Origin: an uncultured Clostridia bacterium
GTDB lineage: Bacteria; Bacillota; Clostridia; Oscillospirales; Ruminococcaceae
Assembly (NCBI GenBank): GCA_947389015.1
Contig: CANDVA010000017.1
Coordinates: forward strand, 1 to 59,237
Reading direction: 5' to 3'
Length of the DNA: 59,237 nt
In this document: piece after piece, positions 15,256 to 23,598 of the stretch
Layout of the letters: every line of letters begins with the position of its first letter
Position numbering within the stretch: position 1 is the first letter of the stretch
Made by a program: the position numbers and the translations under genes
The notes under the pieces: model-generated
Databases searched by the model: none
What the model was told of the DNA's origin: nothing
Seen by the model: the letters and a program-made list of their open reading frames with translations, nothing else

Positions 15256-16728
15256 TTAATATAACAATCTAACGATAGAATTTTCATCGTCGGGAATAAT
15301 GCACAGCGGCTGCGCGGAAATTCGGCGCTTTTCGGCGTTGTACCAGAAACCGCACAGCATAACGCCGTTTTCGGCGAGTCTCGCGTTCGGGAGAATTTCC
15401 AGCCGTCCGACGGTAGCTTCAAGCTCGGGGAAGTCTTCGAGCAGTATCGTGTCGCCACTTTTCGTTTTAAGCGCGATACCGTCCTCGCATTTTCCTATCT
15501 TCGAGAACGCCGCGAGCTTATACAAAATCGGGCTTGCCATAGCGTTCTGCAATTTATTCTTGATCGTTTTCAGCTCCGCGGAGATCGACTGAGCGGCGAA
15601 CGAGCGTATTTTGTCGAAATCCCCGCCGCAAAGCTCGCGAATAGAAGCGCCGTCCCAGCGCACGCGCGGATTTATTTCGCCGGGGTATATTGCCATTGAC
15701 GGAACGTCCGCCGCGCCGAACACGGAGTCCTCCGCCTTGACGTATTTCAGCGACTTCAGCGGACGGAAGTTCTTTGTAAGATAAATATTCCCGTCGTCGA
15801 GGTCGCACCAAGCGCCCGTGTCGACGTACTCCTTGCGAGCCTCGTCGAACGTTACCCAGAACGACAGCTGAGCCATATGCGCGTCCTTTTTGCACTTGCC
15901 GAGCGCTTCAAGCTCGGAGAGCTTCCAGTTGCCGCCAAGCTCCTCGTAGAGTATCGTATCGTCGTTCGCAACGTCGTCGCTGTCGATCTTCGTATTGATA
16001 TACCCGCGCGACTTTTTTATAAGCGAGTACAGCTTTTCTATCGTGTCTATCGCGTTGTTGTAGTGTATTTCAAGGTTGTCCTTTTGGAATTCGGTGATCT
16101 CGATCATCAGTCGGTTGAACAGTCTCTGCGGACCGTTAAGGTAGTAGTCGCCGAGCTGCTTTGAGAGGTTCTGATAGGTCGGCAGGGAGGCGCCGCCCAT
16201 AGTTCCCAGACCCGCCGAGACCAAGTCCTTGACCGCCTTTTCCACCAAGTCCAGACCCTCGAGCTGCTTTTGCAGCTTCTTTTTTTTCGCGGATCTTGCC
16301 GACTTCTCCGCCGACGCTTTTTTCTTTTCCGCCTTTTCAAGCTCTTCGGGGGTCATATCCTCGGGAGCCTTTGCGGGCGCGGATTTAGCCGCGAGCTTTC
16401 CGCGCTTTCGCTGAATATCCTCGGGTATCTCGCAGACGTCGAACTTCTTGTCCGACATCATCTCGTACAGCAATCCCAACGCGTGCTTGCACGGGAACTG
16501 CCGCGACGGACACGAGCAGCGGAACACGGGGTGATCGGGGTCGATATAGTCCGCGGAGGTTATGTAGGGATTTTTTCCCGAACCATTGCACTCGCCCATG
16601 TACAGCGTATCGTCCGCGGAACGGTACAGCTTCTGAAAGCCGCCGCTCTTGGAAATTTTCTTGCCGTTAGCCGCGGCGGCGGAGTTGGGGGCAAGCGACA
16701 ATATCAGTTGCTCGGTGACATTTTTCAT
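15256..16728 (-). CDS. yehQ: SWIM zinc-finger protein, YehQ type
   Basis: A 490-residue protein with a SWIM zinc finger: Cys71-X-Cys73-X6-Cys80-X-His82 in CSCPSRQFPCKHALGLL. A Lys/Ala-rich, probably coiled segment follows (about 120-165, KAEKKKASAEKSARSAKKKK). The rest is a helical and beta domain without recognisable catalytic motifs. E. coli YehQ is the SWIM member of the yehLMPQ group; SWIM fingers bind DNA or proteins. It is the first gene of the nine-gene operon. ATG 16728 follows GGAG by 9 nt, and its 5' leader of about 200 nt contains a long palindromic element. Confidence 0.88.
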   Translation of the reverse strand: MKNVTEQLILSLAPNSAAAANGKKISKSGGFQKLYRSADDTLYMGECNGSGKNPYITSADYIDPDHPVFRCSCPSRQFPCKHALGLLYEMMSDKKFDVCEIPEDIQRKRGKLAAKSAPAKAPEDMTPEELEKAEKKKASAEKSARSAKKKKLQKQLEGLDLVEKAVKDLVSAGLGTMGGASLPTYQNLSKQLGDYYLNGPQRLFNRLMIEITEFQKDNLEIHYNNAIDTIEKLYSLIKKSRGYINTKIDSDDVANDDTILYEELGGNWKLSELEALGKCKKDAHMAQLSFWVTFDEARKEYVDTGAWCDLDDGNIYLTKNFRPLKSLKYVKAEDSVFGAADVPSMAIYPGEINPRVRWDGASIRELCGGDFDKIRSFAAQSISAELKTIKNKLQNAMASPILYKLAAFSKIGKCEDGIALKTKSGDTILLEDFPELEATVGRLEILPNARLAENGVMLCGFWYNAEKRRISAQPLCIIPDDENSIVRLLY

Positions 16729-16753
16729 TGTGAATTCTCCTTAAATATCCGCA

Positions 16754-16912
16754 GGGCATCTCTAAAAGCCTTGTTTGAGCAAAAACGTGCAAAGCGCGCC
16801 GCCTGCTGCGTCAAACCTCCTCGCAAGGCGTTAAGCCTTGCTTCGTCGGCTTTCCTTGCTGCCGTCGCACTTTACCCGTTTTTGCTTTTCAAACCGGCTT
16901 TTAGAGTTGCCC
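16754..16912. repeat. 159-bp palindromic MITE-like element in the MoxR operon leader
   Basis: The ends GGGCATCTCTAAAAGCC (16754-16770) and GGCTTTTAGAGTTGCCC (16896-16912) are 17-bp inverted repeats with one mismatch. Pairing continues inward with gaps (GAGCAAAAACG against CGTTTTTGCTTTTC, GTGCAAAG against CTTTACCC-like), and the centre is a perfect hairpin GCAAGGC-GTTAA-GCCTTGC (16823-16841). No protein is encoded. It lies downstream of the operon promoter, so it would be transcribed as a long hairpin in the 5' leader. It fills most of the 333-bp gap between the yehQ-like and AraC genes. Confidence 0.75.
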
Positions 16913-16938
16913 ACAAAATAATGTGGTAGTTCAAATAA

Positions 16939-16967
16939 ATTATACTACATATTTCACAATAAGTCAA
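16939..16967 (-). promoter_or_regulatory. Sigma-A promoter of the MoxR-VWA operon
   Basis: Minus-strand TTGACT and TATAAT with a 17-bp spacer. Predicted transcription start is near 16932, giving a leader of about 200 nt that includes the palindromic element. Confidence 0.8.
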
Positions 16968-17028
16968 TAGCACGAAATGTATTTTAGGTGAAAAATGAAG
17001 ATATTTTACAAGACTTTTTTCGCGGTTT

Positions 17029-17038
17029 GTGCTATAAT
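17029..17038 (+). promoter_or_regulatory. Extended -10 promoter of the AraC gene
   Basis: TGTGCTATAAT contains an extended -10 (TGnTATAAT). No good -35 lies 17 bp upstream, consistent with extended -10 use. Confidence 0.55.
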
Positions 17039-17061
17039 AAATTCCGTAAAGGGGTGATATT

Positions 17062-17889
17062 ATGAGAAAGGAAACAAGAATGTCGGTATTCGACGACGAA
17101 CTGCGTATTGAGGCATACCGTTTCGAGGGCATCGCGCAGCCGTTCCCAAACCATTTTCACGACTATTACGTTGTCGGACTGGTCGAGGGCGGTGCGCGGA
17201 GGCTGTTGTGCAATAACCGCGATTACACGCTTTCGGCGGGCGATATGCTGCTGCTGAACCCCTCGGACAGTCACGGCTGCGTGCAGACGGACGGAGGTAC
17301 GCTAGACTACCGCGCTCTGAACATTTCCAAGGAAATAATATCGGAGCTGTCGCGCGAGATAACGGGGGAGAGCGTCCCGTGCTTTTCTGAGAACATATTG
17401 AACGACGGAGATACCGCCGACTGCTTTCGGAGGCTGCACGATATGATAATGTGCGGTCACAGCGGGTTTGAAAAGGAGGAGGCGCTCCTGATCCTGATAT
17501 CATCGCTGATAAAGCTTGTGGGCAAGCCGTTTCTGGAGTGCGTTTCGCGCCGTTCCGAGCCGATAGAGCGCGCCTGCCGTTTTATGGACGGGCATTTTGC
17601 CGAGCATATCACGCTGGAGCAGCTCTGCAAATGCAGCGGACTAAGCAAGTCGACGCTGCTGCGGTCGTTCACGAAAGCAAAGGGAGTAACGCCGTACAGA
17701 TACCTTCAGGCGGTGCGCATAGGCAGGGCAAAGGAGCTGCTGGAGAAAGGCGAGAAGCCCGCCGAGGTCGCGCTGCAAACGGGATTTTCCGATCAGAGCC
17801 ACTTTACCGATTATTTTGGAACGTTTATCGGATTACCGCCCACGGCATACAGAAGGTTCACGGAAGATAAGGAGAATAAAGATGAATGA
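17062..17889 (+). CDS. AraC-family transcriptional regulator
   Basis: A 275-residue regulator with an N-terminal cupin sensor domain (HFHDYYVVGLVEGGARRLLCN, then GDMLLLNPSDSHGC) and a C-terminal AraC double helix-turn-helix (about residues 170-268). The latter includes ITLEQLCKCSGLSKSTLLRSFTKAKGVTPYRYLQ and the signature GFSDQSHFTDYFGTFIGLPPTAYR. This architecture fits a ligand-responsive activator. It overlaps the next gene (DUF2000) and may control it, or the divergent MoxR operon 330 bp away; both are inference. Start ATG 17062 with AGGGGTG upstream. Confidence 0.92.
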   Translation: MRKETRMSVFDDELRIEAYRFEGIAQPFPNHFHDYYVVGLVEGGARRLLCNNRDYTLSAGDMLLLNPSDSHGCVQTDGGTLDYRALNISKEIISELSREITGESVPCFSENILNDGDTADCFRRLHDMIMCGHSGFEKEEALLILISSLIKLVGKPFLECVSRRSEPIERACRFMDGHFAEHITLEQLCKCSGLSKSTLLRSFTKAKGVTPYRYLQAVRIGRAKELLEKGEKPAEVALQTGFSDQSHFTDYFGTFIGLPPTAYRRFTEDKENKDE

Positions 17890-18277
17890 CGAAAAATGTG
17901 TAATTGTTGTAGATGAGGCTCTTCCTCTCGGATTGATAGCGAACACCGCCGCGATACTTGGGATAACGCTCGGCGCGCGACTTCCCGGGGTAGTAGGCGC
18001 GGACGTCCGCGACGGCGACGGCAACGGTCATATGGGTATAATCGAGCTCCCCGTGCCGATACTCAAAGCGTCCTCCGATACGCTGAACAGCATACGCCTG
18101 TCGCTTTACGGCGGCGAATACGCCGACTTCACGGACATAGCGCAGAGCTGCAAGACCTACGACGAGTTCATAGACAAGATCGGAACGGCGGAGGAGCTTC
18201 GGTATTTCGGCATAGCGATATGCGGCGCGAAGAAAAAGGTCAACAGGCTCACGGGAAGTTTACCGCTACTAAGATAA
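17882..18277 (+). CDS. DUF2000 family protein
   Basis: A 131-residue cytosolic protein matching DUF2000: MNDEKCVIVVDEALPLGLIANTAAILGITLG at the start, then the conserved GHMGIIELPVPILKA and a C-terminal YFGIAICGAKKKVNRLTGSLPLLR. The family resembles peptidyl-tRNA hydrolase-II-like folds, but its activity is not established. ATG 17882 is used because AAGGAG lies 7 nt upstream, and the gene overlaps the AraC stop by 8 nt, so the pair is translationally coupled. Confidence 0.85.
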   Translation: MNDEKCVIVVDEALPLGLIANTAAILGITLGARLPGVVGADVRDGDGNGHMGIIELPVPILKASSDTLNSIRLSLYGGEYADFTDIAQSCKTYDEFIDKIGTAEELRYFGIAICGAKKKVNRLTGSLPLLR

Positions 18278-18355
18278 AAGAAAAACGGCAAGTTAATAGC
18301 GCGGAATTTATTTTTATAAAAAATGGAATATTTTACAAAACTTTCACATATTCCA

Positions 18356-18384
18356 TTGACAAATCTGCATAATTGTGATATAAT
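18356..18384 (+). promoter_or_regulatory. Consensus sigma-A promoter
   Basis: TTGACA and TATAAT, both perfect, with a 17-bp spacer, about 45 bp upstream of the secreted-protein gene. Predicted to be very strong. Confidence 0.9.
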
Positions 18385-18429
18385 GAACTACCAAGCATTT
18401 TACACAAAATTCATTTAGGAGGTTTCGTT

Positions 18430-19098
18430 GTGAAGAAAATTTTTTCGATGGTTATTGCATTGGCTACTGCAATAACCGCAACAACATCAGCTTACGCTGC
18501 CGATGTTTCGACCATGAGCGATTTAAACGAGGTCGGAGAAACTATAAACATCGGCGGCTATGAGTGCTACGAGAGGGATGGGCAATATTGGACGATTGAC
18601 GACGGAGATGAATGTCTTGTCATCGATGTTGGCAACTGTGACGATTACGAGGTATGTGCGCCGGTAAGCCTGAACGAAGATGTTCCCTTTCCGCCCGATT
18701 GGACGAATTCCAGAATTCTTTATTCTCCGCATAATACAGAGCGCGAGGATACAGCGGATATAAGCGCAGGGGATTATTGTAGCCCGCTTTTCAAGGTTTT
18801 TCCTGTTGATGGTGATGCTGAGACAAATGTCAGCTACAAAATAAAGTGCGGTTTTGTATTTAACACAACGATAAATATGACTTTTTACACCTATAACACT
18901 CGTGATCAGTATTGGAGAGATTACAACAATCCGTACACTTTTAACGGTGTTAAGAGTGGCTGTGTTATATTGGTGGGGTCTGAAATAAATACTTTGAGGG
19001 GCATAGCTGTGCGCTTTCACAAAAACGGAAGTGATAATTTGTCCTCGTTTAATTACAAGTTTGAAGCAAAAGCGCTTGCTATGTACCCAATCAGTTGA
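18430..19098 (+). CDS. Secreted protein of unknown function
   Basis: A 222-residue protein starting with a clear Sec signal peptide (basic MKKIFS, hydrophobic core to about residue 20, cleavage after AYA in TSAYAADV). The mature part is acidic, rich in Asp, Tyr and Asn, with four Cys (in YECYERD, ECLVID, GNCDDYEVC) that could form disulfides, and looks beta-rich. I do not recognise a family. The start is GTG 18430 with AGGAGG 7 nt upstream. The gene is more AT-rich than its neighbours, has a near-perfect promoter, and is followed by a membrane protein gene with which it forms an operon. Confidence 0.85.
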   Translation: MKKIFSMVIALATAITATTSAYAADVSTMSDLNEVGETINIGGYECYERDGQYWTIDDGDECLVIDVGNCDDYEVCAPVSLNEDVPFPPDWTNSRILYSPHNTEREDTADISAGDYCSPLFKVFPVDGDAETNVSYKIKCGFVFNTTINMTFYTYNTRDQYWRDYNNPYTFNGVKSGCVILVGSEINTLRGIAVRFHKNGSDNLSSFNYKFEAKALAMYPIS

Positions 19099-19112
19099 GG
19101 AGTGTGATTTTT

Positions 19113-19733
19113 ATGTCAATACTAACTAAACCGATCCATTTACCTAAGTTACCTAAGCCTGTCGGTATCACCGTAAGAGTTGTACTTATCGCAATTGCGG
19201 CTTTGTTTTTCATATGGCTGGCGTTGTTTATACACGCCACGACATTCACCGCCGATTACGTGAACGCCACATCTCGGCGACCAGCTCATGACGCCGATTA
19301 CAATGCGTATCTTAAAGAGAATTCTTATGAAATAAACCTTCCTTTTTTTGGTAATTCTACGCTGCTTGCGGGCAACGGCGGAGGTATGGGCTACAGCGTT
19401 CCCGTTTATATGGAGGGCGGACTTGTCGAATACGCCTATTGGCAGATAATGAATGCATATAATAATATAAATTTTGTACTTGACTCATACACATTTATGA
19501 TCGCGGACAAATACGAAGGTCGCGCAAAGGTAAATTATACCGTCGAAAAGAAAGATGGTCTGCTGACCGTGCGTTTTGACGGTGCGGGGTACAACGCGGA
19601 CGGTTCACTTGCGGAAAACATCAGCAAGGAGTTCGTATTTGATGTAAAAGGCGCGTCCGCGTTTAATTTCCCCAAGTGGATCAACCGCACTCCCGAGGAC
19701 GACTGGTTCGCAAGCGATTTAGAGCTGATGTGA
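19113..19733 (+). CDS. Single-pass membrane protein with extracellular domain, unknown
   Basis: A 206-residue protein with a short cytosolic Pro/Lys-rich start (KPIHLPKLPKPVG), one hydrophobic helix (about residues 21-44, VVLIAIAALFFIWLALFIHA) and an extracellular domain of about 160 residues. The outer part holds GNSTLLAGNGGGMGYSVPVYMEGG and WINRTPEDDWFA. No family recognised. ATG 19113 is preferred over an upstream TTG because GAGGAG lies about 10 nt before it. It starts 14 nt after the secreted-protein stop; the pair probably works together at the envelope. Confidence 0.8.
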   Translation: MSILTKPIHLPKLPKPVGITVRVVLIAIAALFFIWLALFIHATTFTADYVNATSRRPAHDADYNAYLKENSYEINLPFFGNSTLLAGNGGGMGYSVPVYMEGGLVEYAYWQIMNAYNNINFVLDSYTFMIADKYEGRAKVNYTVEKKDGLLTVRFDGAGYNADGSLAENISKEFVFDVKGASAFNFPKWINRTPEDDWFASDLELM

Positions 19734-19756
19734 AGTCCTCAAATAGCTGAATAATT

Positions 19757-19786
19757 TTAAAAAGCGGCTCAAAAGAGCCGCTTTTA
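19757..19786. terminator. Bidirectional terminator
   Basis: AAAGCGGCTC-AAAA-GAGCCGCTTT is a perfect stem flanked by A and T runs, between the convergent membrane-protein gene and the FAD-protein gene. Confidence 0.88.
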
Positions 19787-21373
19787 TGCTTTATACCGTT
19801 CCATTATCGCGACCGCGGTCTTTATCCCGTCCACCGCCGCGGACATTATCCCGCCCGCGTAGCCCGCGCCCTCGCCGCAGGGGTAGAGATTATCGCAGTT
19901 CACGGCGACCGCGGCTTCGTTGCGCGGTATCCTCACGGGCGACGACGACCGCGTTTCTATCGCGGTAAGTACGCTGTCGCCGTCGGAAAACCCGCGTATG
20001 CGGCGTTCAAATTGACGTATTCCCTTGGCTAGATATTCGTTCACGAAATCGGGAAACAGCTCCCTCAGATCGCACGGCTCAACCCCGAGCGGATAGGTCG
20101 GAACGACGCGCCCGAGCGAGAACGCCGTGCCGCCTCCGATAAACTCACGGGTGAGCATTGCGGGAGCGGAGCCGGTTTTGCCGCGCGCCGCGCCCATTTC
20201 ATACGCCCTGCTCTCTAGCCGCCGAATGAATTCCGCGCCCGAAAGCGGCTCCGACCCGAAGTCCTCGGGCGAGACCGAGACCAGCACGGCGCTGTTGGCG
20301 TTGTTGCCCGCGCGGTCAAAATAGCTCATTCCGTTGGTGACGATACTTCCCGCGCTGCTCGCCGACGCGACCACAAATCCCCCGGGACACATACAGAACG
20401 TATATACGCCGCGCCCGTTCTCGCGATGGGAGAGCGTGTATTCGGCAGGGGGAAGATTAGGATGACCTGCGTATCTCCCGTACAGCGCCTTGTCTATATC
20501 GGTTTGAAGATGTTCGATGCGCGCGCCGACGGAAAACGGCTTTGGGACAAGCTCCACGCCGTTTTTAAGCAGCATTTCAAAGGTATCGTGCGCCGAATGT
20601 CCGATAGCGAGCACAAGCGCTCCGCACCGCATTTCGCCGCCGTTTACGCGCAGCGAGCTGACGCGTCCGCCCCGTACCGAAATATCCTCCAGCGGCGACA
20701 GAAACCGCACCTCTCCGCCAAGCTCAATAATACGCTCGCGCAGATTTTTTACTACGCTTCTCAGCTTGTCCGTGCCGATATGCGGCTTTGCCTTGGTTAG
20801 TATCTCCTCGGGAGCGCCGAACTCGCACAGCTTTTCGAGAACGCGCGAGCAAAGAGGGTCGTTGATACGCGTGGTGAGCTTGCCGTCTGAAAACGTTCCC
20901 GCGCCGCCCTCGCCGAACTGTACATTCGTGCGCGGGTCGAGAACGCCGCTTTTCCAGTAGCTTTCGACCGCCGTGATACGTTCGTCCATTGCCGCGCCGC
21001 GCTCGATAACCACGGGCTTGTATCCGAATTCGCACAGCGTGAGAGCGCAGAACATTCCCGCGGGACCGAACCCCGCAATGACGATATCGCCGTCAAGCGT
21101 CTCCGCGCCGAATTTTACGGTCAGCTCTCCGTGAGTATACGGCTTGACGTTCTCATGCTTTTCGGCGAGAACGCGCTCCTTTTTTTCGCTGTACAGCTCG
21201 ATTATCACGGAGCTTACGAACAACACCTCGCGCCGCGCGTCGACGGAGGTCTTGTAAATTTTCGCGGACTTAACCTCGCTTTCGGACAGCCCAAGCAGCG
21301 CGATCGCCTTTGAGACTGCCCGATCGCGCTGCTCGTCTATGCTTGTCCGTATCTGCGAAACGATAACCGCCAT
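19784..21373 (-). CDS. FAD-dependent dehydrogenase-like protein (COG2509)
   Basis: A 529-residue flavoprotein. After an N-terminal alpha/beta domain of about 90 residues, the Rossmann motif GFGPAGMFCAL binds the ADP part of FAD, and RGAAMDERITAVESYWKSG plus FGEGGAGTFSDGKL match the COG2509 family. The C-terminal GEGAGYAGGIMSAAVDGIKTA is the second FAD contact. Redox partner and substrate are unknown; family members are sometimes annotated as uncharacterised FAD-dependent dehydrogenases. Its ATG overlaps the cdaR stop by one base (TAATG type), so it is translated as the third gene of the cdaA-cdaR operon, in the slot often held by glmM. Confidence 0.9.
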   Translation of the reverse strand: MAVIVSQIRTSIDEQRDRAVSKAIALLGLSESEVKSAKIYKTSVDARREVLFVSSVIIELYSEKKERVLAEKHENVKPYTHGELTVKFGAETLDGDIVIAGFGPAGMFCALTLCEFGYKPVVIERGAAMDERITAVESYWKSGVLDPRTNVQFGEGGAGTFSDGKLTTRINDPLCSRVLEKLCEFGAPEEILTKAKPHIGTDKLRSVVKNLRERIIELGGEVRFLSPLEDISVRGGRVSSLRVNGGEMRCGALVLAIGHSAHDTFEMLLKNGVELVPKPFSVGARIEHLQTDIDKALYGRYAGHPNLPPAEYTLSHRENGRGVYTFCMCPGGFVVASASSAGSIVTNGMSYFDRAGNNANSAVLVSVSPEDFGSEPLSGAEFIRRLESRAYEMGAARGKTGSAPAMLTREFIGGGTAFSLGRVVPTYPLGVEPCDLRELFPDFVNEYLAKGIRQFERRIRGFSDGDSVLTAIETRSSSPVRIPRNEAAVAVNCDNLYPCGEGAGYAGGIMSAAVDGIKTAVAIMERYKA

Positions 21374-22677
21374 TATTCCGACTCCTCGGCTTGCTGCTCT
21401 TGCTTTGCGGCGACGTTTATCGTCACCTTATATTCTCCCGATATCCAGTACTGCTGATTGGTTCCCCGCGTCTGAATGGTTACGCCTACGTCCTGTGAGC
21501 CCTCGTGCAGCGTCACTCCCAGCAGGTTGACGTTGACGGTGAGATCGTTCGCCGTAAGTCCCATTATTCTGGAGCTCGGACCGATCACCTTGAGCAGCAA
21601 CTCGTTGGTGATCATGGTCACGTCGTAGTTGTCGGGAGGATTGGAGATATTGACGTTCTCCTCGGTCAGGTTGACGGCGATATCCACTGTTCCGTAATTC
21701 TCGAGATCCCACTCTATACGCGCGTTGTTATTGCCCGAAAGGTTCTTGTAGCCCTCGGGGAGCACTATCGGGATAACGGAGTTGCGGTTGAGCTGAATGT
21801 CCGAAATGTCGATGGTCCCGATATTCAGCTCGCTCAGACTGTCGATATTATCGTCTGGAGCGGCAATGGTTATCGACTTCGGCAGTATCTCGTATTTAAG
21901 GCTGTTTATGTTGAAGTTGCTCGGATAGCCGACAATGGAGAGCTTGAGCGGCAGCTCCTTGGTCTTGAGAATATTTATGTTCACAAAAACATTGTTTGTG
22001 GACAGTTGAACGTCGTCGAGGATATCCTCAACGGGAATTCTTGTATTGTTGCTGTAAATGTACAGCTCGCTGTTGGTCTGCCGCGACTCGGACAGCTCGC
22101 CGTGATAAAAGCTCCTTGCCTCGATATGGGTTATCTTGTTGAGCGCTTCCGCCGAGCCCGTCAGCGTGATCTTTTCGGGCGTTGCGGTAATGCTGTCGGC
22201 GTAATAGCCCTCGGGCAGGCTGATATCGGGAGCCGTACCGGTCAGCGTAAACTCTTTGGAAATTATCTCGTCGATCTTCAGCGTAACCGCGCGCGGCTCA
22301 AATCTTACGAGTTCGTATTCCTTGTCGGACTTTCCCGAAACTTCGATAGGCAGCGTATACGTGCCCGCCGAGCGCACCCCCGAGAGGTCGACTGAGGCGA
22401 AGAAATCGTCCTCGGTGAGGTCGCTTATTTCGTAGCGCCGTCCCTCGATCTTGATGTTCGCAAGGTCGGAAATACCCGTAACTATCTCAAGGTTGTTCTG
22501 CACCATGTATTCCGTGGGCTGTGCCTGTATCCCTATGCCCTTTATGTCGATATCGGTAGTTGGGAACACCTGTATGGATGCTACCACCCAGAAGCCGAAC
22601 GCGACAAGAAACGCGAGGATAAGCGTTTTGTAGTTCTTTTTTATATCGTTGAGAAAGTTCAGAATAAGATTTTTCAC
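21373..22677 (-). CDS. cdaR: CdaR, YbbR-domain regulator of diadenylate cyclase
   Basis: A 434-residue protein with an N-terminal membrane helix (about residues 17-36, TLILAFLVAFGFWVVASIQVF) and about four extracytoplasmic YbbR beta repeats, seen as recurring units like YxxxxITATPEKITLTGS. CdaR binds CdaA and tunes c-di-AMP synthesis, linking it to the cell wall and osmotic balance. It lies 11 nt after cdaA, the usual Firmicutes order. The C-terminus ends with a Glu/Gln-rich tail (KQEQQAEESE). Confidence 0.92.
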   Translation of the reverse strand: MKNLILNFLNDIKKNYKTLILAFLVAFGFWVVASIQVFPTTDIDIKGIGIQAQPTEYMVQNNLEIVTGISDLANIKIEGRRYEISDLTEDDFFASVDLSGVRSAGTYTLPIEVSGKSDKEYELVRFEPRAVTLKIDEIISKEFTLTGTAPDISLPEGYYADSITATPEKITLTGSAEALNKITHIEARSFYHGELSESRQTNSELYIYSNNTRIPVEDILDDVQLSTNNVFVNINILKTKELPLKLSIVGYPSNFNINSLKYEILPKSITIAAPDDNIDSLSELNIGTIDISDIQLNRNSVIPIVLPEGYKNLSGNNNARIEWDLENYGTVDIAVNLTEENVNISNPPDNYDVTMITNELLLKVIGPSSRIMGLTANDLTVNVNLLGVTLHEGSQDVGVTIQTRGTNQQYWISGEYKVTINVAAKQEQQAEESE

Positions 22678-22688
22678 GTTTTACCTCC

Positions 22689-23558
22689 TCACTTGTTCTT
22701 GGAACGCGATTTTTTCTTTTTTTCAAGCGCAGCTCCGGGCATATATTTTCGGAGAATGGTTATAAGCCCCTCGCGGCTCTGATCGCGGGAGAGCTGTCCG
22801 TCAAGCGCGACGGAGATAGTTCCCGTTTCCTCGGATACGACCACGACAAGCGCGTCGGAGTTCTCGCTCATGCCGACCGCCGCCCTGTGACGAGAGCCCA
22901 GCTCCGTCGACAGATACTGATCCTTCTGCGTATTCGGCAGAAAGCAGCCCGCCGCGTATATCCTGTTGTCGCGGATTATCACCGCGCCGTCGTGGAGCGG
23001 AGCCTTGTTGTAGAAAATATTGCAGAACAGCTCGGGCTCGCACTCGGCGTTGATAATGCTTGTGGTCTCCTTTTCGATGATGTCTCCGAGCTTGGTCTGA
23101 CGTTCGATAACGATAAGCGCGCCCGTTTTGCTGTCGTGAAGTCTCGCGCAAGCGTCCGCTATGCCGAGAATGGCTCTGTCACGCGCAGAAGCGTTCCCCG
23201 CGCTTTTTTCCACCGACTGCGTGAAGGTGCTCACCTTTGTGCGCCCCACCTTTTCGAGGATGCGCCGCAGTTCGGGCTGGAACACGATTATGATCGCGAT
23301 GATCCCGACCTGCAAAAAGTTGTCGATAATAAAGCCCATTACCTTTAACTGGAATATCTCGACCAGCACAAATATGGCGATTATGAAGAATATACCTTTC
23401 AGAAGCTGTATAGCGCGCGTCTCGCGCATCAGCTTTATCAGAAAATATACAAGCAGCGTCAGAATTAAAATATCCAGCACGTCGAAAATATTGATCGACT
23501 GGATTATCCGCAGGAAATTCTGAAAAATATCGCTGATAAATTCAACTGCTCTTTCCAA
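22689..23558 (-). CDS. cdaA: Diadenylate cyclase CdaA
   Basis: A 289-residue membrane enzyme that makes the second messenger c-di-AMP from two ATP. Three N-terminal helices (about residues 22-42, 50-68 and 76-95) precede a DisA_N cyclase domain with the catalytic DGA motif (APLHDGAVIIRD) and RHR motif (GSRHRAAVG). The C-terminal tail is strongly basic (EKKKKSRSKNK). Start is TTG 23558 with AAAGGAG 7 nt upstream; no ATG fits. First gene of cdaA-cdaR-FAD protein. c-di-AMP governs K+ and osmolyte transport and is essential in many Firmicutes. Confidence 0.95.
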   Translation of the reverse strand: MERAVEFISDIFQNFLRIIQSINIFDVLDILILTLLVYFLIKLMRETRAIQLLKGIFFIIAIFVLVEIFQLKVMGFIIDNFLQVGIIAIIIVFQPELRRILEKVGRTKVSTFTQSVEKSAGNASARDRAILGIADACARLHDSKTGALIVIERQTKLGDIIEKETTSIINAECEPELFCNIFYNKAPLHDGAVIIRDNRIYAAGCFLPNTQKDQYLSTELGSRHRAAVGMSENSDALVVVVSEETGTISVALDGQLSRDQSREGLITILRKYMPGAALEKKKKSRSKNK

Positions 23559-23598
23559 AGCGATGCTCCTTTACAATGTCGGAATGTCGTGAAGCCGA

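Noticed and set aside
6511-16728. Prophage or transposon origin of the MoxR-VWA region
   Set aside because: No integrase, transposase, structural phage gene or tRNA attachment site borders it, and gene style matches the rest of the chromosome.
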